Below the pieces are notes generated by a model that saw only the letters and a program-made list of their open reading frames with translations, was not told where the DNA came from and did not search any database. A stretch of 64,000 nt of DNA from Glandiceps talaboti (lineage: Eukaryota; Hemichordata; Enteropneusta; Spengelidae). Positions within the stretch are counted from its first letter, which is position 1; each line of letters opens with the position of its first letter. Both the position numbers and the translations under genes were made by a program. Of the stretch, positions 23,484-38,838 are shown piece after piece. The stretch is taken from assembly GCF_964340395.1 (NCBI RefSeq), contig NC_135551.1, positions 13,748,503 through 13,812,502 on the forward strand, in the 5' to 3' direction.

Positions 23484-24416
23484 CCGGTCGTCAAATTGCA
23501 AAGAACAATGAAGAACAGCTGAACACCTTCCTGTGGTCATCTGTTCCTTTCCGTACCGACTCTCAATTGTTTTGCTGCGTTTATTTGTATATCTTTAATA
23601 ACAATAGTTTTTTAACTAACACCAATGTTCTTCCACTTTCTTTGCTTTCAAAATCAGTCACTTACTGTTGTAGCTTAACTTGCCAGTCAAAGACAGCCAT
23701 CCTCAACTGGACACACAACATGACAACAAAGATATACCAGAAAATCATGACGTTTTGAATCATATCATTCGGCCCCCAACCCTGTTTTTGACAATTAAAA
23801 AATGCTCTACTACCCATCACAGCCAGTATCAATCAGAATTTTTCCATATATTATATTCCACCCTAACTTAACCCATATGACCGCCCCATTTATAACTCGT
23901 ATGTCCGGACATGAACATGATTGGCTTTTCGCTGACCAAGGGGTATGAGACCATATGTGGAAGTGGGGGATAAGCTTATCAAATATGACCGTAGTTCCAT
24001 GTAAATTAAAACTTATAGTTATGCTTATAGTCGTTACGTTTTCAGTTTATTGTGGTACCCGCTTGATGCTTTCTCTGATGATGCCGACGGGATCAGTCTA
24101 AAATTCAGTTCTGGTGTATAAACTACAATGTATCACACATATCATGACTCTCACTATCCAATCCATCGGCTATACACTGGAGAACACAAGGACTATACTG
24201 ACTGTTTTCTATCCAGCACGAAATAAATTGAGAATACGTGGAACTTATATGTACAAGAACAGTAGCTCCGACAACTCTGACAAGTCTCTATATACCCCAC
24301 CAGGCCTCTTTGCTGGAGTTCGCGGAGCGTGTGTTGTCAGTGCTAATCTCGTCTAGTTCCTATCACCGTGTTCCTAAACAGTATCGCTACCATTTACACC
24401 TCCACTCACTAAACTT

Positions 24417-24467
24417 GGTTTAGTCATAGAAAATAGAGAGGACCCTCTCTATTGTCTATGGTTTAGT
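24417..24467. mobile_element. Mini-hairpin insertion (ATAGAC type), 35 bp, 8-bp flanking repeats
   Basis: CATAGAAAATAGAGAGG...CCTCTCTATTGTCTAT (24425-24459), a hairpin with a 1-2 nt loop, is flanked by GGTTTAGT on both sides (24417-24424, 24460-24467). It is present in the outer CACTA copy at the homologous place (47186-47236), so it predates their divergence. Confidence 0.8.
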
Positions 24468-25059
24468 TAGATACCAATTGGCATCTGGACTAGAGCTAAT
24501 CACGAGTCCATCACAATGTGCATGCATCATTTTCTGATGTCCGCATTTTGGACATTGAAGTAAATGATTTTACATTTCTGAGGCTCATTCTGTATTTTTC
24601 CACTGTTCTATATGTGGTAGCTACTACTTTTGGCACAATTAAAAAAAAAAGATGTTACGAAGACGAAAAAAAATATAATCGAGATGCACGATAAACATTT
24701 TTGGAAAAAAAGTCACATAAATGACTGCAGTATCGATATTTTTAATTGGCATGATTGAAGACTTTAAAAAATGAATGATGATAAAAGTGAGATTTTGCCT
24801 CAGTGATGGTTTTTCTATACAAGCGATAACATCACGATACCGGGTACTTCACAAACATTATCTCACTGACTTCAAAACCATAGTGACTAAATCGTTTCAT
24901 ACAATTAGACGGCATGATGTTTTTACGTCTCGCACAAGCATATACAATGGTACACTTTACCAAATTGTAATAGACCATGTAAATATTACATTGACCGATG
25001 CAGATCTTGCTCGCGCAGGTTGGGTAGATTTGTATGCTACGTTATGCCTTAGGCCTAAA

Positions 25060-25400
25060 AAATAACTGTTTGGTTTCTGTTACCCGACCCACCTAGTTTT
25101 TCACTGCCGACCCTTAACTTTTTTTTACGTGTTCTTGAAAAACTAACAAAATCGCAACAATTGTGAAGTCTCACGAGACATAGTGGATGCAGAAACTGAC
25201 ATCAACTTAAAAAGACAATATAAAACTGTTCCTCCAATCTGTAATGGTTGTACATCTAATGGAAAGAAGCCAATAACACAGAGATCATTTGGAAAAAATG
25301 GAAAACCAGAATTAGACACTCGCACATGAATAAAAATAAATCTACCTACCCCACCTATTTATTTATTTTGCCTAATCGGAACAACACAATTATTTTAACA
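25060..25400. repeat. Dispersed repeat family S (related to R)
   Basis: CCCACCTAGTTTTTCACTGCCGACCC, AACTGACATCAACTTAAAAAGACA, CCAATAACACAGAGATCAT and TACCTACCCCACCTA blocks (parts only) recur in the outer copy (46240-46590). They also recur, on the opposite strand, at 52340-52820 outside the transposons, and partly at 28500-28690. It is an interspersed non-coding repeat carried inside the CACTA body. Confidence 0.65.
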
Positions 25401-25747
25401 GGCCTATTTCCTAACTCAAGCTTAAATTATTGGACCCTTGTGAACCAAAAATGTGCGAAAATACAACGCCAAAATAGTAACGCTTTGCACGGTTTTCACA
25501 CTGAGCAATACGATTAGATCATAGACAGTGAAGTTCTCCAGTGTCTCTGGTTAGACCGACAACAATGAAACCGTTAGCGGGATCTCAGAGTCATACTCAT
25601 TCACATACAATTTTTTATGGCTGTTCACGTTGGTTAGCAACATCTCTGTCTTTGAGTTTGAATGAAATCGCTGCCATTCCCTACAGGAAACTGTTCTATG
25701 GAATTACATGCAAGGAGCGCTTTCAATATCATAGAATGTTTTGTTGA

Positions 25748-25749
<2 letters not shown>

Positions 25750-25780
<31 letters not shown>

Positions 25781-25793
25781 GGGGGGGGGGGCA
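25750..25793. repeat. Poly-T / poly-G tract
   Basis: About 30 T followed by about 11 G. The outer copy has the complementary C-run and an A-run broken by single G residues (45850-45900). Confidence 0.95.
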
Positions 25794-26425
25794 ACTTTTA
25801 CCAAGACAACCATTATATTAATCATTATAGTAACTACCTAGCATGGCTAATAGCCATACTGAGGTAGAACTGTAGATTGCTAAAATGTTATGGGTTGCTG
25901 GTTGTACACAACCTCAGCATATGCCACTTGACTTTCAGGCATTAATAGGTAGCAGAAATAGTCCGCACCAGGGCCGCTCTGTAGTCCGCATAAAAGGGTG
26001 ACTAAGCCCAGACAATATTGTCCAGACCAGATTTGGAGGTGTGAACGCATTTAAAGCTGACTCGGTTCTAAATCTTGGTGCATATTCATGAGGTCGACAC
26101 CTAGAAAATGAACCATGTGTACATTTCTTTTGTCTTCTGTTAATTAATTTATGCGGGTAAACTGTGTCTTCACTAACATTTTCCACTAAAAGTTTCAAAA
26201 TTGTCTTGTTTTTTGAAGGACTACTATAATAATATTTCACCGCCCTTGCTTTATTGTCATATCAGGAAAGTCAAGAACTTGACAAAAGCTATTCAAAACA
26301 AAGTAATCAAAGTTGGAAAACCAAAATGGTGCCGTGGAGAGTTGTGTCTGGTCATGTTCTGATCATGGAAGTATAACCCACGGTCTGATCTAGTAGCAGT
26401 ATATCAACGACGAATCTACATTACA

Positions 26426-26448
26426 AACAAACAAACAAACAAACAAAC

Positions 26449-26486
<38 letters not shown>
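26426..26486. repeat. (CAAA)n then (CA)n microsatellite
   Basis: The outer copy has only a short (GT)n plus (GTTT)n at 45179-45213, so the tract changed length after the copies separated. Confidence 0.95.
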
Positions 26487-26487
<1 letters not shown>

Positions 26488-28231
26488 TGATATTAAAAAG
26501 CACGCAACACAAAGGTTGGTTCACATCCCACGCATCAGTACCGGTACCCATTCTACTGAGTTATAAATATAAATCACATTCTCAGCTACAACATTGAACT
26601 TGTATGATACAAAAATCTTCAGAATGTGCGGGCCATATTTTCACTATCGGCATTGGCAGTCACCATCACTGCCTTTAAAAAAAATTAATACAGATAAATG
26701 GAAGCAAAAACAATCCTCTTGACGGTAGTTTAGTAGTCAGTTATGAATTATGTAACGTTAAATAACGCTATTCAAATATTTCCCTCTATGCCTCCCATAT
26801 ACCGATAGTAAATCTTCAAACATCCATACAGACATGCGGACTTTGCTCCCTACTAGATACATCCATGTTTTACGTTACTTTCGTATTGCAAATTTAGCTG
26901 ATGATGTCATGTCAAAGCCACGTGGTCTAAAAACCTGAATCTCCGTACATACATTTCGATATGAAATTATTTATCCGTGATGTTTAGAATTTTGGTCGGT
27001 CAATATAGTTTCAATGACCAAGTGTGACCCCCACTGATGTCTAAAGTACTAATATCAGTACCTGACCGGCCATGGCCATGGCCTTGTTTTTGTTTTTGAT
27101 TTTCTTGATTCAATATTCAAATCTACGTAATGTCTGGTTTGTTAGGCCATAAATTCCAAGTATATTTACCATGATATCACAAATAAAGACCAGTTACCGA
27201 AAGTAATAAGTGTCAGCAAAATACTGTAATATCGACACTGTTTCACGGATTTTAGGGACGCTGGTGCTTGGATTATTTTACGGTTGACATTACCTAGCCA
27301 GTAATATAAGGAGTAGTACATGGGTATTTTATCCCTGGACTCTGTTTATATCGAAATGGAATAAGCTGAAACAGTTCTTCTTTGAGCAGGAAATATGTTA
27401 TGATTATGGATATTATATATATATATATAATTGCCAACACATCGGCAACGAGAGTAATGACATTGACTATACGTAATATGTAAAGATGTAGTGTAAAATT
27501 GGAATACGGTCGTCAGGAACTAGATTAGGGTAGGGGGAGGCTCAGGAGAAAAATTGTTGTCACGGGAAAAAAAACGAATTGGGACGTGCGTGAAAATTCG
27601 GATTGTCTGAAAGGGGCCCTGAGTCACGTACAAATATTTTGCTCATGAGTTGAACCAAATTTAACTCCAGGAGCAGACGTTTAACAAGCGTATTTTTAAA
27701 AGGGTGACTGGCAGAGAATGTGTGTCTCTTGAAGGGTAGACAATATACTCGCGATAGACTATGGGTTTCAGGCCACTGTGTCAGACGTGGTCTTGGAGGA
27801 GTCAGTACAATTCCTCCAAGAGTGGTAAGAGGCCAAGCCTGAAATAGACGGGTTTGCAAGTAGAAGTTTACATGCCTTGTCTGTGGTTTACATTGTGCAC
27901 GCAAAACATCTCACAAAACCGGCCATAACTAAAGCGGCATATCAGTAAATATGAAAAACGTGATCTTGGTAATTTGGATACCAGTTCTGAAAATATTCTC
28001 TGGGAAAATAGGCTAAAATGAACATCGAGATAGCTGCCTATTTCCCATTGTTTATAAATCGTCAAGAGGTTAAGCTATCCACTCAGATGAACCACTCTTT
28101 GTCACTTTATAATCTGGCATTATACATGGGATAATTTCCAAAATGTACATGTTTTATCTTTTCATTTTGGACTTTATAGAAGTTGATGACTAAAATTACC
28201 TTACCCTCGATGAAAGTTATGAATGCGACTA

Positions 28232-28271
28232 GGTTTTACCATAGACAGGGTGGAGGGTCTATGGTTTTACC
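28232..28271. mobile_element. Mini-hairpin insertion (ATAGAC type), 22 bp, exact 9-bp flanking repeats
   Basis: ATAGACAGGGTGGAGGGTCTAT (two halves: ATAGAC and GTCTAT around a short imperfect middle) at 28241-28262 is flanked by GGTTTTACC on each side. The outer copy is at 43384-43423. This is the smallest member seen. Confidence 0.75.
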
Positions 28272-28489
28272 TACTAGAATTAGTTGCGACAAGATTGTAA
28301 ATGCACATGGGCGAGTTTTGCCAGATTGCTTTATTTCAAGTGATTTGAAAATTGTGAATGGCGGACTTGGCCGTGGTCCATCGAATTGTCGAGTACTACC
28401 GTGGTGGCACTAGTCGTTCCTCACTGGAACGGCAAGTGCCACCTTCCGGCGATATTTATTGTCTTTGAACCTTTCTCAAAAAATAAATC

Positions 28490-28685
28490 ACACATAACTC
28501 CCCAAACGCTTCCATTCTAGAAATCCGGTGCCGACCCTAAACCTTTTTAATAAAGAAGAAAAATCAGTAAAATCGAGAAAATTGTGACTGAAGTCTTGCC
28601 AGAAATGGTCATCAACTTAAAAAAGACAATAAAAAAACGCGGTTCTTCCAATCTGGAATGCAGAGCAGATGTCTTTGAAATAGAA
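28490..28685. repeat. Dispersed repeat family S, fragment
   Basis: GGTGCCGACCCTAAAC, TGGTCATCAACTTAAAAAAG and TTCTTCCAATCTGGAATG follow the order of family S. The outer copy is at 42960-43150. Confidence 0.55.
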
Positions 28686-28689
28686 TTAT

Positions 28690-30190
<1,501 letters not shown>

Positions 30191-30398
30191 CAGTACATTA
30201 CAACTTCGCCTCGCCACCACCCTGTGTTGCTTGGCAAGGTGGTAAATAAAACAAGTTTGCCTTTGGGATTATATTAACTGGGATTGTCGACACTGAATAA
30301 TCCGGTCAATCATGGCACTGCGCTCATTGTATGTCACGGCGTACAAGTATAAACGACGTTCATACTTCCATGACCATAGTTTCTGCGACCTGTCATTT

Positions 30399-30444
30399 GT
30401 TTGACCATAGACACTCCACCTTTGTGGAGGGTCCATGGTTTGAT
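30399..30444. mobile_element. Mini-hairpin insertion (ATAGAC type), ~31 bp
   Basis: CATAGACACTCCACC...GGTGGAGGGTCCATG is flanked by GTTTGAC and GTTTGAT (6 of 7 identical). The outer copy is at 41214-41263. Confidence 0.65.
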
Positions 30445-30836
30445 GGGATGCGTTAATTGTGGCAAATTTGTTTGGCAAATCGATCTGACGCAATATAGCT
30501 TGTGACCGTGGCATGCATAGCTTGGGTCAAAATCTATAACACCATTAAAGTATAAATAATGTTTAAACTTCCACGATAACACATACCTTTGAGAAATTAT
30601 ACTGACAGTATAATTACTCCAAGCACAGACTATTCTCGTGTCAAACCCCGACACGAACTTGTTTTTCCTTGAAGAGTATATCTCGTGAGACCTATGGAAA
30701 TTATCAAAATCTATATTGTAGTTGAAAAGAGCAAGAATGAAAAGAGGGGAAATTTAAGGGACATCATTTCTATATACACGTGTATTGTGCAAAGAACCCG
30801 ATATCTTTGACCGCGTTGCCGTCAACCGAGCAATGG

Positions 30837-30838
<2 letters not shown>

Positions 30839-30932
<94 letters not shown>
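30839..30932. repeat. (TA)n microsatellite
   Basis: Pure TA. The homologous outer tract (40687-40822) is longer and interrupted by CTGATCTGA. The following AAAGTGCTCAATAC word recurs next to (TA)n at 60787. Confidence 0.98.
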
Positions 30933-30935
<3 letters not shown>

Positions 30936-31952
30936 AGGTAAGTCATAAACTGAAGGAAAAGTGCTCAATACTGAGAAGTAGAGCTGTATTTACACAAAGT
31001 ACACAAGTTATGGTACGGAGGCCGTTACGATCTTCAGACGACTAAATAACGGAAATTCAAGTGATAGAATTCGAACTCACAGAAGAACTGGTACCCGGAT
31101 GTGATGCGCGTTGTTGAGTGACATGGTGGAATGATAGAATGTATTTGTTTTCGTGGACGATTTAGTGGACGATCTAGTGGAATTAATCTCTAAAAAAAAC
31201 ATGAATCATGGTCTGAGTACTTCACAAATGTATTCAATGCTCAAGTCCAAAGTGATGAAAGTTTCTCGATTTCCATGATCTTATCAGATCCACCTTGATA
31301 GACATAAATTCAGGCATTAATGGTGAGATTAATATCCGACTGTAGTCTTTTGGACAAGGTAATTACTTTGATAGTCTAGTTCCTATACTGTATCATTACC
31401 ATTTATACCTCCACTCACAGTATAGTCAGAGTCGTTACTCTAGAAGTCTTGAAATGCATGAGATGCAATTTAAAATTCATTTACAGCCACCCACACAGTC
31501 ATTAACATCATGTCTTTGTTAATAAATCACAAAACTCTAACCAATAACACAGTCCCTCATAAAGTTAGTGTTTATTGGGACAGTAATGTTCAAATGTGGT
31601 ATATTTGTCAGCTCATGATGCTACTTATATACTGTTTACATCACCAAAACATTTAGGTTTCACTGATTGGGTGAACAACTTTTTGTGCTATTTGAGGGGC
31701 TTTTGGCTAGACGTGGTTTAGTTAGAAACCATATTGGCATCCAGACTATTACTTTGAAGGAGATCATTGAAGAACAATAAAAATAAAACTCAAGGTGTGG
31801 ATATGGGATCAGTGTGGCATTCTACGTAGACATTCTCCAACAATTCTTGTAGACATGTTATGTAACCATTTTTTCTTCACGAAAGGCATGTTCCCACAGG
31901 AATCAATGGGGTAGGGGTTTCTAACATTGTCTTTTGAAAGTAAATTACATGT

Positions 31953-32330
31953 ATGTCAAAACTAAAATTATTGTATTTACTAAGAGATGAAATTCTTAAG
32001 AAAATTGAAAAGTGGTTATTGGTGGTCATAAACTCGACGTTGTTCGCTTTTTATGAATATCTAGGCGTGATTATGTCAAGCAGTGGTCTATGGTATTTAG
32101 CGCTTGCAGCTCAAGCGAGTAAAGCAATGATTGCGGTCATGAGTCAACTTGCAAAACTTGGGGACCTCCTAGTCAAAACTAAATTTAAAAGTTTTTGACT
32201 GTAAACTATTACCGATATTAAATTATACGGTGGAGATTTTGGATTTTAATAGGTCTACTGAAACTGAACGTGTTCAAAGTAAATTTCAGTGTTATATTTT
32301 GAGTCGTATATAAACATATATGTAGTCTTT
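31953..32330 (+). pseudogene. LINE relic 2 (C-terminal part), inner copy
   Basis: The frame 31953-32198 contains EYLGVIMSSSGLWYLALAAQ, ASKAMIAVMSQLAKLGDL and FKSF. After a stop it continues as CKLLPILNY and TERVQSKF, the order found downstream of the catalytic motif in many non-LTR reverse transcriptases (YLG, KAM, LPILNYG, ERVQ..F). Upstream catalytic parts are missing. The homologous outer copy lies on the minus strand at about 39360-39720. Confidence 0.7.
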
Positions 32331-32480
32331 GAGTATGGGAGCTACAAAAATGCTTGACAAGTGTTCATTACGGGAAGTAGGCTGAAATGTTTTGAGATTG
32401 CTGAACGAGAGCTGCAAAACTTTAACCTCAGACCACTTCTCCTCAGCCCTGGTTCAAGTTCTTAGGTCATAGTGGTGTAA

Positions 32481-32520
32481 ACTACATCTCAGACCACAAT
32501 GTAGTGACCTGAGACTACAT
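32481..32520. mobile_element. Mini-hairpin (CTCAGACC type), 26 bp, 7-bp flanking repeats
   Basis: CTCAGACCAC...GTGACCTGAG (32488-32513) is flanked by ACTACAT on both sides. Outer copy: element 39136-39161 flanked by ATGTAGT. It shares its ends with the hairpin at 19063-19094. Confidence 0.6.
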
Positions 32521-32594
32521 GTACATGTAGGCCCTACCTACTGGTATATTATGTAACTGCACTTGACGCCAGTGTGATTTCTAACTAAACTGTG

Positions 32595-32810
32595 TTATTG
32601 AAAGAACCGATGTGACGTCATCTGTTTTCTTTGTACCTGACACAATCCTAGCTGCTGTATTTTGGGCATGTTCAAGAGGGACAATGTTTTTAGCTGGCAG
32701 CCCATACAGAAGGGCCATTCAGTAGTCAGGTATCGATGATATAAGTGCATGACCAAGGTTCTGACAAACTCCGTTTGTAAGATACTGGCGTATGCGACCA
32801 TAGACAGTGG
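32595..32810 (-). pseudogene. LINE relic 3 (C-terminal part), inner copy, truncated by deletion
   Basis: On the minus strand this encodes QYLTNGVCQNLGHALISSI and, after a stop, GLPAKNIVPLEHAQNTAA and IVSGTKKTDDVTSVL, a characteristic post-catalytic LINE segment. The upstream catalytic part is present only in the outer copy (38290-38830). The inner copy stops at 32810 within the stem of a mini-hairpin. Confidence 0.8.
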
Positions 32811-33527
32811 ATAATTTAATGAGAGTACAATTTGGGTATTGAAGACAATTTTCAAGTACTTTATGGCTTCCAATAATGTGTATGGTTTGAAATATTATGC
32901 CGCTAAATGGCCTCCTACATGTCCTTATTTTTCAAACAATTGCCTACTGTGGGAGGGGGACACACCCTCCCCACTAGTTATCGAAGGGGGTGCCGTTTCT
33001 GTCAAGACATAGGATTCAAAAAGAAAACTCTGCTGGTTAAGTTTTTCCAAGTACAGGTTACAGGCTCAATGAGCCCACATCCATTTGTAAAGAAATCTCT
33101 ATGTCTGATATGTATGGACACTGAAGTTGATTTCCACTGTTAGCTTACAGTGTGTCATATAGTGTACCATACTGTACTTCTCTGACGTGTATGGGGAGGG
33201 GGTAATGTATAATTGCATATTAAAATATGTGCAGCCGGGGGGGGGGGGGTATGGACGTCGCCATCTTTCAAGCGCTAAATTACCTGTTAATCGAGATTTG
33301 TTTCAAAACATTAGCATGGTTGATAATATATGTGAAAGCGGTAAACTAAGAATGGTTTCTGGGATCGCCTAAGTCAACACGACATATATTGTGGATGGTC
33401 TGAGATATTCGATTGTGATTCACATCGTCCGATTTCCAATCGTCCCAATATTCATATTAACATTCTTTATCGTTTCAAAATCACAAAAATGCATATGTCG
33501 TGGTGGGGTGAGTACCGACTCTAGTTT

Positions 33528-33649
<122 letters not shown>

Positions 33650-34349
33650 GTCTCCCCCTCTCTCTCGTCTCCGTATCGAAACTTATTCAGTCATAAAATC
33701 ATCAGGTTTCTGACAATTTCCAATATCTGTTACAAGAAAGACTGAAGTACAAGAACATTTGGGAGGGTGTGCCTCGCCTTCTGCACATGTGCCGTACGTC
33801 TGGCTTGTCTGTCAGTGTCACATTTTGCTTCCCCTCTTCAGTTTTCTCAGATGTTTTAAGAATTTAAACATAGTCAGTGTCTGATCGACAAAAATTCTTT
33901 CCACTGAAGTTTAGGAAACATTTAGTGCAACTCTACGTAAACGTCATGTTGATGCATCATACATCATCACGAGACGTCACATTGACCTCACACTTCGCTT
34001 CGCGCTTCCTTCAACGTCCGGTCGTTATGAAACTAGTTCGAAGGCTTTCGCTAGCGATAGCGTGGCCAGTCTTGTTTTACTGCGTAATCGTCTAATGTTT
34101 TCCAAATAATTATGAATTAATTTATCTTTTTGTTTACACTTTGGGTATTTTACTTGCTATTAGAACTCCCGGGCAACTCATATTTAATTTTCCAACCTTA
34201 GAATTTGTTCAATGATCGTCAGGTTTGAGTACTTTCCTAAGCCGGTCCCACAACTGTTATACTTATAAGTTATAGCTGGGCGTTGTGACCGGTAACCGGC
34301 TATTATCTACATCACTGCCTACTAGGTACGTCAAAAATATCGGGCTATT

Positions 34350-34352
34350 AGA
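34350..34352. other. Uninterrupted copy of the nested insertion site
   Basis: GGCTATTAGAGTGCATAC runs continuously here. In the outer copy the same sequence (reverse strand) is split between GTATGCACTCT (to 18539) and TCTAATAGCC (from 36122). The AGA/TCT is therefore the duplicated target triplet. Confidence 0.92.
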
Positions 34353-34698
34353 GTGCATACAGGCCCTTTTGTTCGCTTGTATTGTTTGCATTTGGTATTT
34401 GGCATTTCGCACGTTGTTTATTTGCACCATTCACAGTGTCTTATCATGCTTTGTGTAACTTGTAAGCCTAATCGACAACTGGGCCAACGGTTTTTACTAG
34501 ACAAATTTGAAACAAATTTTGCGTCAGTTTGATGGTAAACCTGCTATATTGACTACCAAACTTAGTTAACCCCAGTTATTTCTACTCATGTTGCATCACC
34601 ATATATTTAGAAAGAGTATATATGAAATATGAGAGCCATGTGAAACTTCTTCAGTGCAAAATGGGATGAAGATATGAGGGCAAAGTCAGTGCTCCTTA

Positions 34699-34852
34699 TA
34701 GTCTCGCTGCCAGACTCGAGACTATCGTCCCTAATCTGTTTACCGAGCGGCGCAGCCGCGAGAAGAGAGGGACCAGTCCCCCTCTCTTCTCGCGGCTGCG
34801 CCGCTCGGTAAACAGATTAGGGACGATAGTCTCGAGTCTGGCAGCGAGACTA
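34699..34852. mobile_element. Foldback MITE, 154 bp (inner copy)
   Basis: Second copy of the element at 18037-18190, flanked by TGCTCCTTA and TGCTCCTTC. It differs mainly in the loop. It lies at the homologous place in both transposon copies, so it was carried by them rather than inserted twice. Confidence 0.85.
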
Positions 34853-35862
34853 TGCTCCTTCCAGCAGTTTGTTTTTCCCGCATATGCATACATTACCCAT
34901 AATCCTTTTAAGTATTCTGCAGATATCTGTGCAATGTGCACTCATGACTCATGAAAATCTGGAATGCACTGATCGAAGCCAATTGTACAGTTATACTATA
35001 AAAACAGGAGTTATGAGTATACCACATTGAAATAAAACAAGAGAATATGAGATGAGGGCCCTCAGAATCGTCACGTAGAGTGATATAACAGTTACATGGA
35101 TGCCGGGCATGTACCCATAGGTACGGGCCCGGGGGGGGGGGGTCTGCATGCCGAACGTATTTCCTTTACTTTGGTGCTCATGATCGTAATTTGGATGATG
35201 CCCAAGATATTTGAGGCGTGGATACCTGTTGTTCTTCTAAAGGCTTGTTTATTACTGTGAAGATCACACCCTAACACTTAATTGTTCTATAAACGACACA
35301 TGGACAAGAATACTATTCCCATAGAGGTTAGTCTAGTTAATTCCTGATGGACCGTATTTCGTTCAGCGTTACGTTGTACATAACACGGTCCGTCAGAAAC
35401 TATAGACGACATGGACGACATGGATGCCATATAATGTTCCCAATAGTCACTCAATTTTACTTAGCTAGAAATAATGTCCACAGACTCAAATCTGTCAGCA
35501 CGTCTCTACTGTGAGTTTGTTGACGCTATTGGCCGGTCAGGTTTGTTAAGAAGCTCCATACACTAGCAATATTTGTGGCCCAATTTTAAACTATTATTGG
35601 AAACGATTGTCATGTCATCTAAATCTGTATTACTATGCATCAAACGCGTAGAAATGTGAAACACGTTTAGTGGTGGCGGTATGTAGTGCATAATGAAAAG
35701 GCGTACTACGAACATTTATTTCAAAATGAGCCCTGTGATATTACAATCTACGTACGTCCTAACCATGTAGTTCATATCATAAGCCTGCTTATATATATAC
35801 ATATGTATCGAATACACTAGCTACACGTATAGCGTTTATGTACGTATTGATTGCAAGCACGG

Positions 35863-36121
35863 TAGATTTGAATATTCATTTGTTTACTGCCCGGTTATCG
35901 GGGTGAACTCATGAATATATTCTGAACTAAATGCAAATGTATTCAAATCACTTCCGACTCGCAATCTGAACTATTTTTCAGATCGAGTATAATCCGATTA
36001 GACAGGCGCTAATGGGAAAGTACAGAAACGTCCACCTCATCAGCATAAAAGTACAGAATTGAACTCAATCTGAACTATAGTACGGAAAATGTCGTAATCT
36101 GTACTATTTTTTCTACTAGTG
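35863..36121 (-). repeat. Inner CACTA element, right terminal inverted repeat (259 bp)
   Basis: Reverse complement of 18540-18798, ending CTACTAGTG and followed by TCT. Shares the inner-pair diagnostic bases. Confidence 0.95.
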
Positions 36122-36928
36122 TCTAATAGCCCGATATTTTGCCTAAAATCAGGCTCACATGTGCGAACGGTGTGTTTTTGACGTACCTAGTAGGCAGTGA
36201 TGTAGATAATAGCCGGTTACCGGTCACAACGCCCAGCTATAACTTATAAGTATAACAGTTGTGGGACCGGCTTAGGAAAGTACTCAAACCTGACGATCAT
36301 TGAACAAATTCTAAGGTTGGAAAATTAAATATGAGTTGCCCGGGAGTTCTAATAGCAAGTAAAATACCCAAAGTGTAAACAAAAAGATAAATTAATTCAT
36401 AATTATTTGGAAAACATTAGACGATTACGCAGTAAAACAAGACTGGCCACGCTATCGCTAGCGAAAGCCTTCGAACTAGTTTCATAACGACCGGACGTTG
36501 AAGGAAGCGCGAAGCGAAGTGTGAGGTCAATGTGACGTCTCATGATGATGTATGATGCATCAACATGACGTTTACGTAGAGTTGCACTAAATGTTTTCTA
36601 AACTTCAGTGGAAAGAATTTTTGTCGATCAGACACTAACTATGTTTAAATTCTTAAAACATCTGAGAAAACTGAAGAGGGGAAGCAAAATGTGACACTGA
36701 CAGACAAGCCAGACGTACGGCACATGTACAGAAGGCGAGGCACACCCTCTGATGCAAACTGGACAATTATCGTGCGTGTCACGTATAAGGCATCAGATGT
36801 AATACATGTAGCTAACCAAATATTCTTGTACTGCAGTCTTTCTTGTAACAGGTATTGGAAATTGTCAGAAACCTGATGATTTTATGACTGAATAAGTTTC
36901 GATACGGAGACGAGAGAGAGGGGGAGAC

Positions 36929-36930
<2 letters not shown>

Positions 36931-37024
<94 letters not shown>
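36931..37024. repeat. (GA)n microsatellite
   Basis: Counterpart of (CT)n at 33534-33647, shorter by about 10 units. Confidence 0.98.
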
Positions 37025-37027
<3 letters not shown>

Positions 37028-37748
37028 GAGACCAAACTAGAGTCGGTACTCACCCCACCACGACATATGCATTTTTGTGATTTTGAAACGATAAAGAATG
37101 TTAATATGGATATTGGGACGATTGGAAATCGGACGATGTGAATCGTAATCGAATATCTCAGACCATCCACAATATATGTCGTGTTGACTTAGGCGATCCC
37201 AGAAACCATTCTTAGTTTACCCCTTTCACATATATTATCAACCATGCTAATGTTTTGAAACAAATCTCGATTAACAGGTAATTTAGCGCTTGAAAGATGG
37301 CGACGTCCATACCCCCCCCCCCGGCTGCACATATTTTAATATGCAATTATACATTACCCCCTCCCCATACACGTCAGAGAAGTACAGTATGGTACACTAT
37401 ATGACACACTGTAAGCTAACAGTGGAAATCAACTTCAGTGTCCATACATATCAGACATAGAGATTTCTTTACAAATGGATGTGGGCTCATTGGGCTGTAA
37501 CCTGTACTTGGAAAAACTTAACCAGCAGAGTTTTCTTTTTGAATCCTATGTCTTGACAGAAACGGCACCCCCCTTCGATAACTAGTGGGGAGGGTGTGTC
37601 CCCCTCCCACAGTAGGCAATTGTTTGAAAAATAAGGACATGTAGGAGGCCATTTAGCGGCATAATATTTCAAACCATACACATTATTGGAAGCCATAAAG
37701 TACTTGAAAATTGTCTTCAATACCCAAATTGTACTCTCATTAAATTAT

Positions 37749-38838
<1,090 letters not shown>

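Noticed and set aside
24775-25065. 96-codon frame in the inner copy
   Set aside because: The outer counterpart is frameshifted (46598-46876 differs in its second half) and no family is recognised.
25935-26240. 101-codon frame conserved in both CACTA copies (45396-45701 on the other strand)
   Set aside because: No recognisable family. The three residue differences I see between copies are all replacements, with no sign of protein constraint; it is probably a chance frame in recently copied DNA.
27560-27904. 114-codon frame on the minus strand inside the inner CACTA copy
   Set aside because: In the outer copy the corresponding region has no frame of this length. The translation has no domain I recognise.
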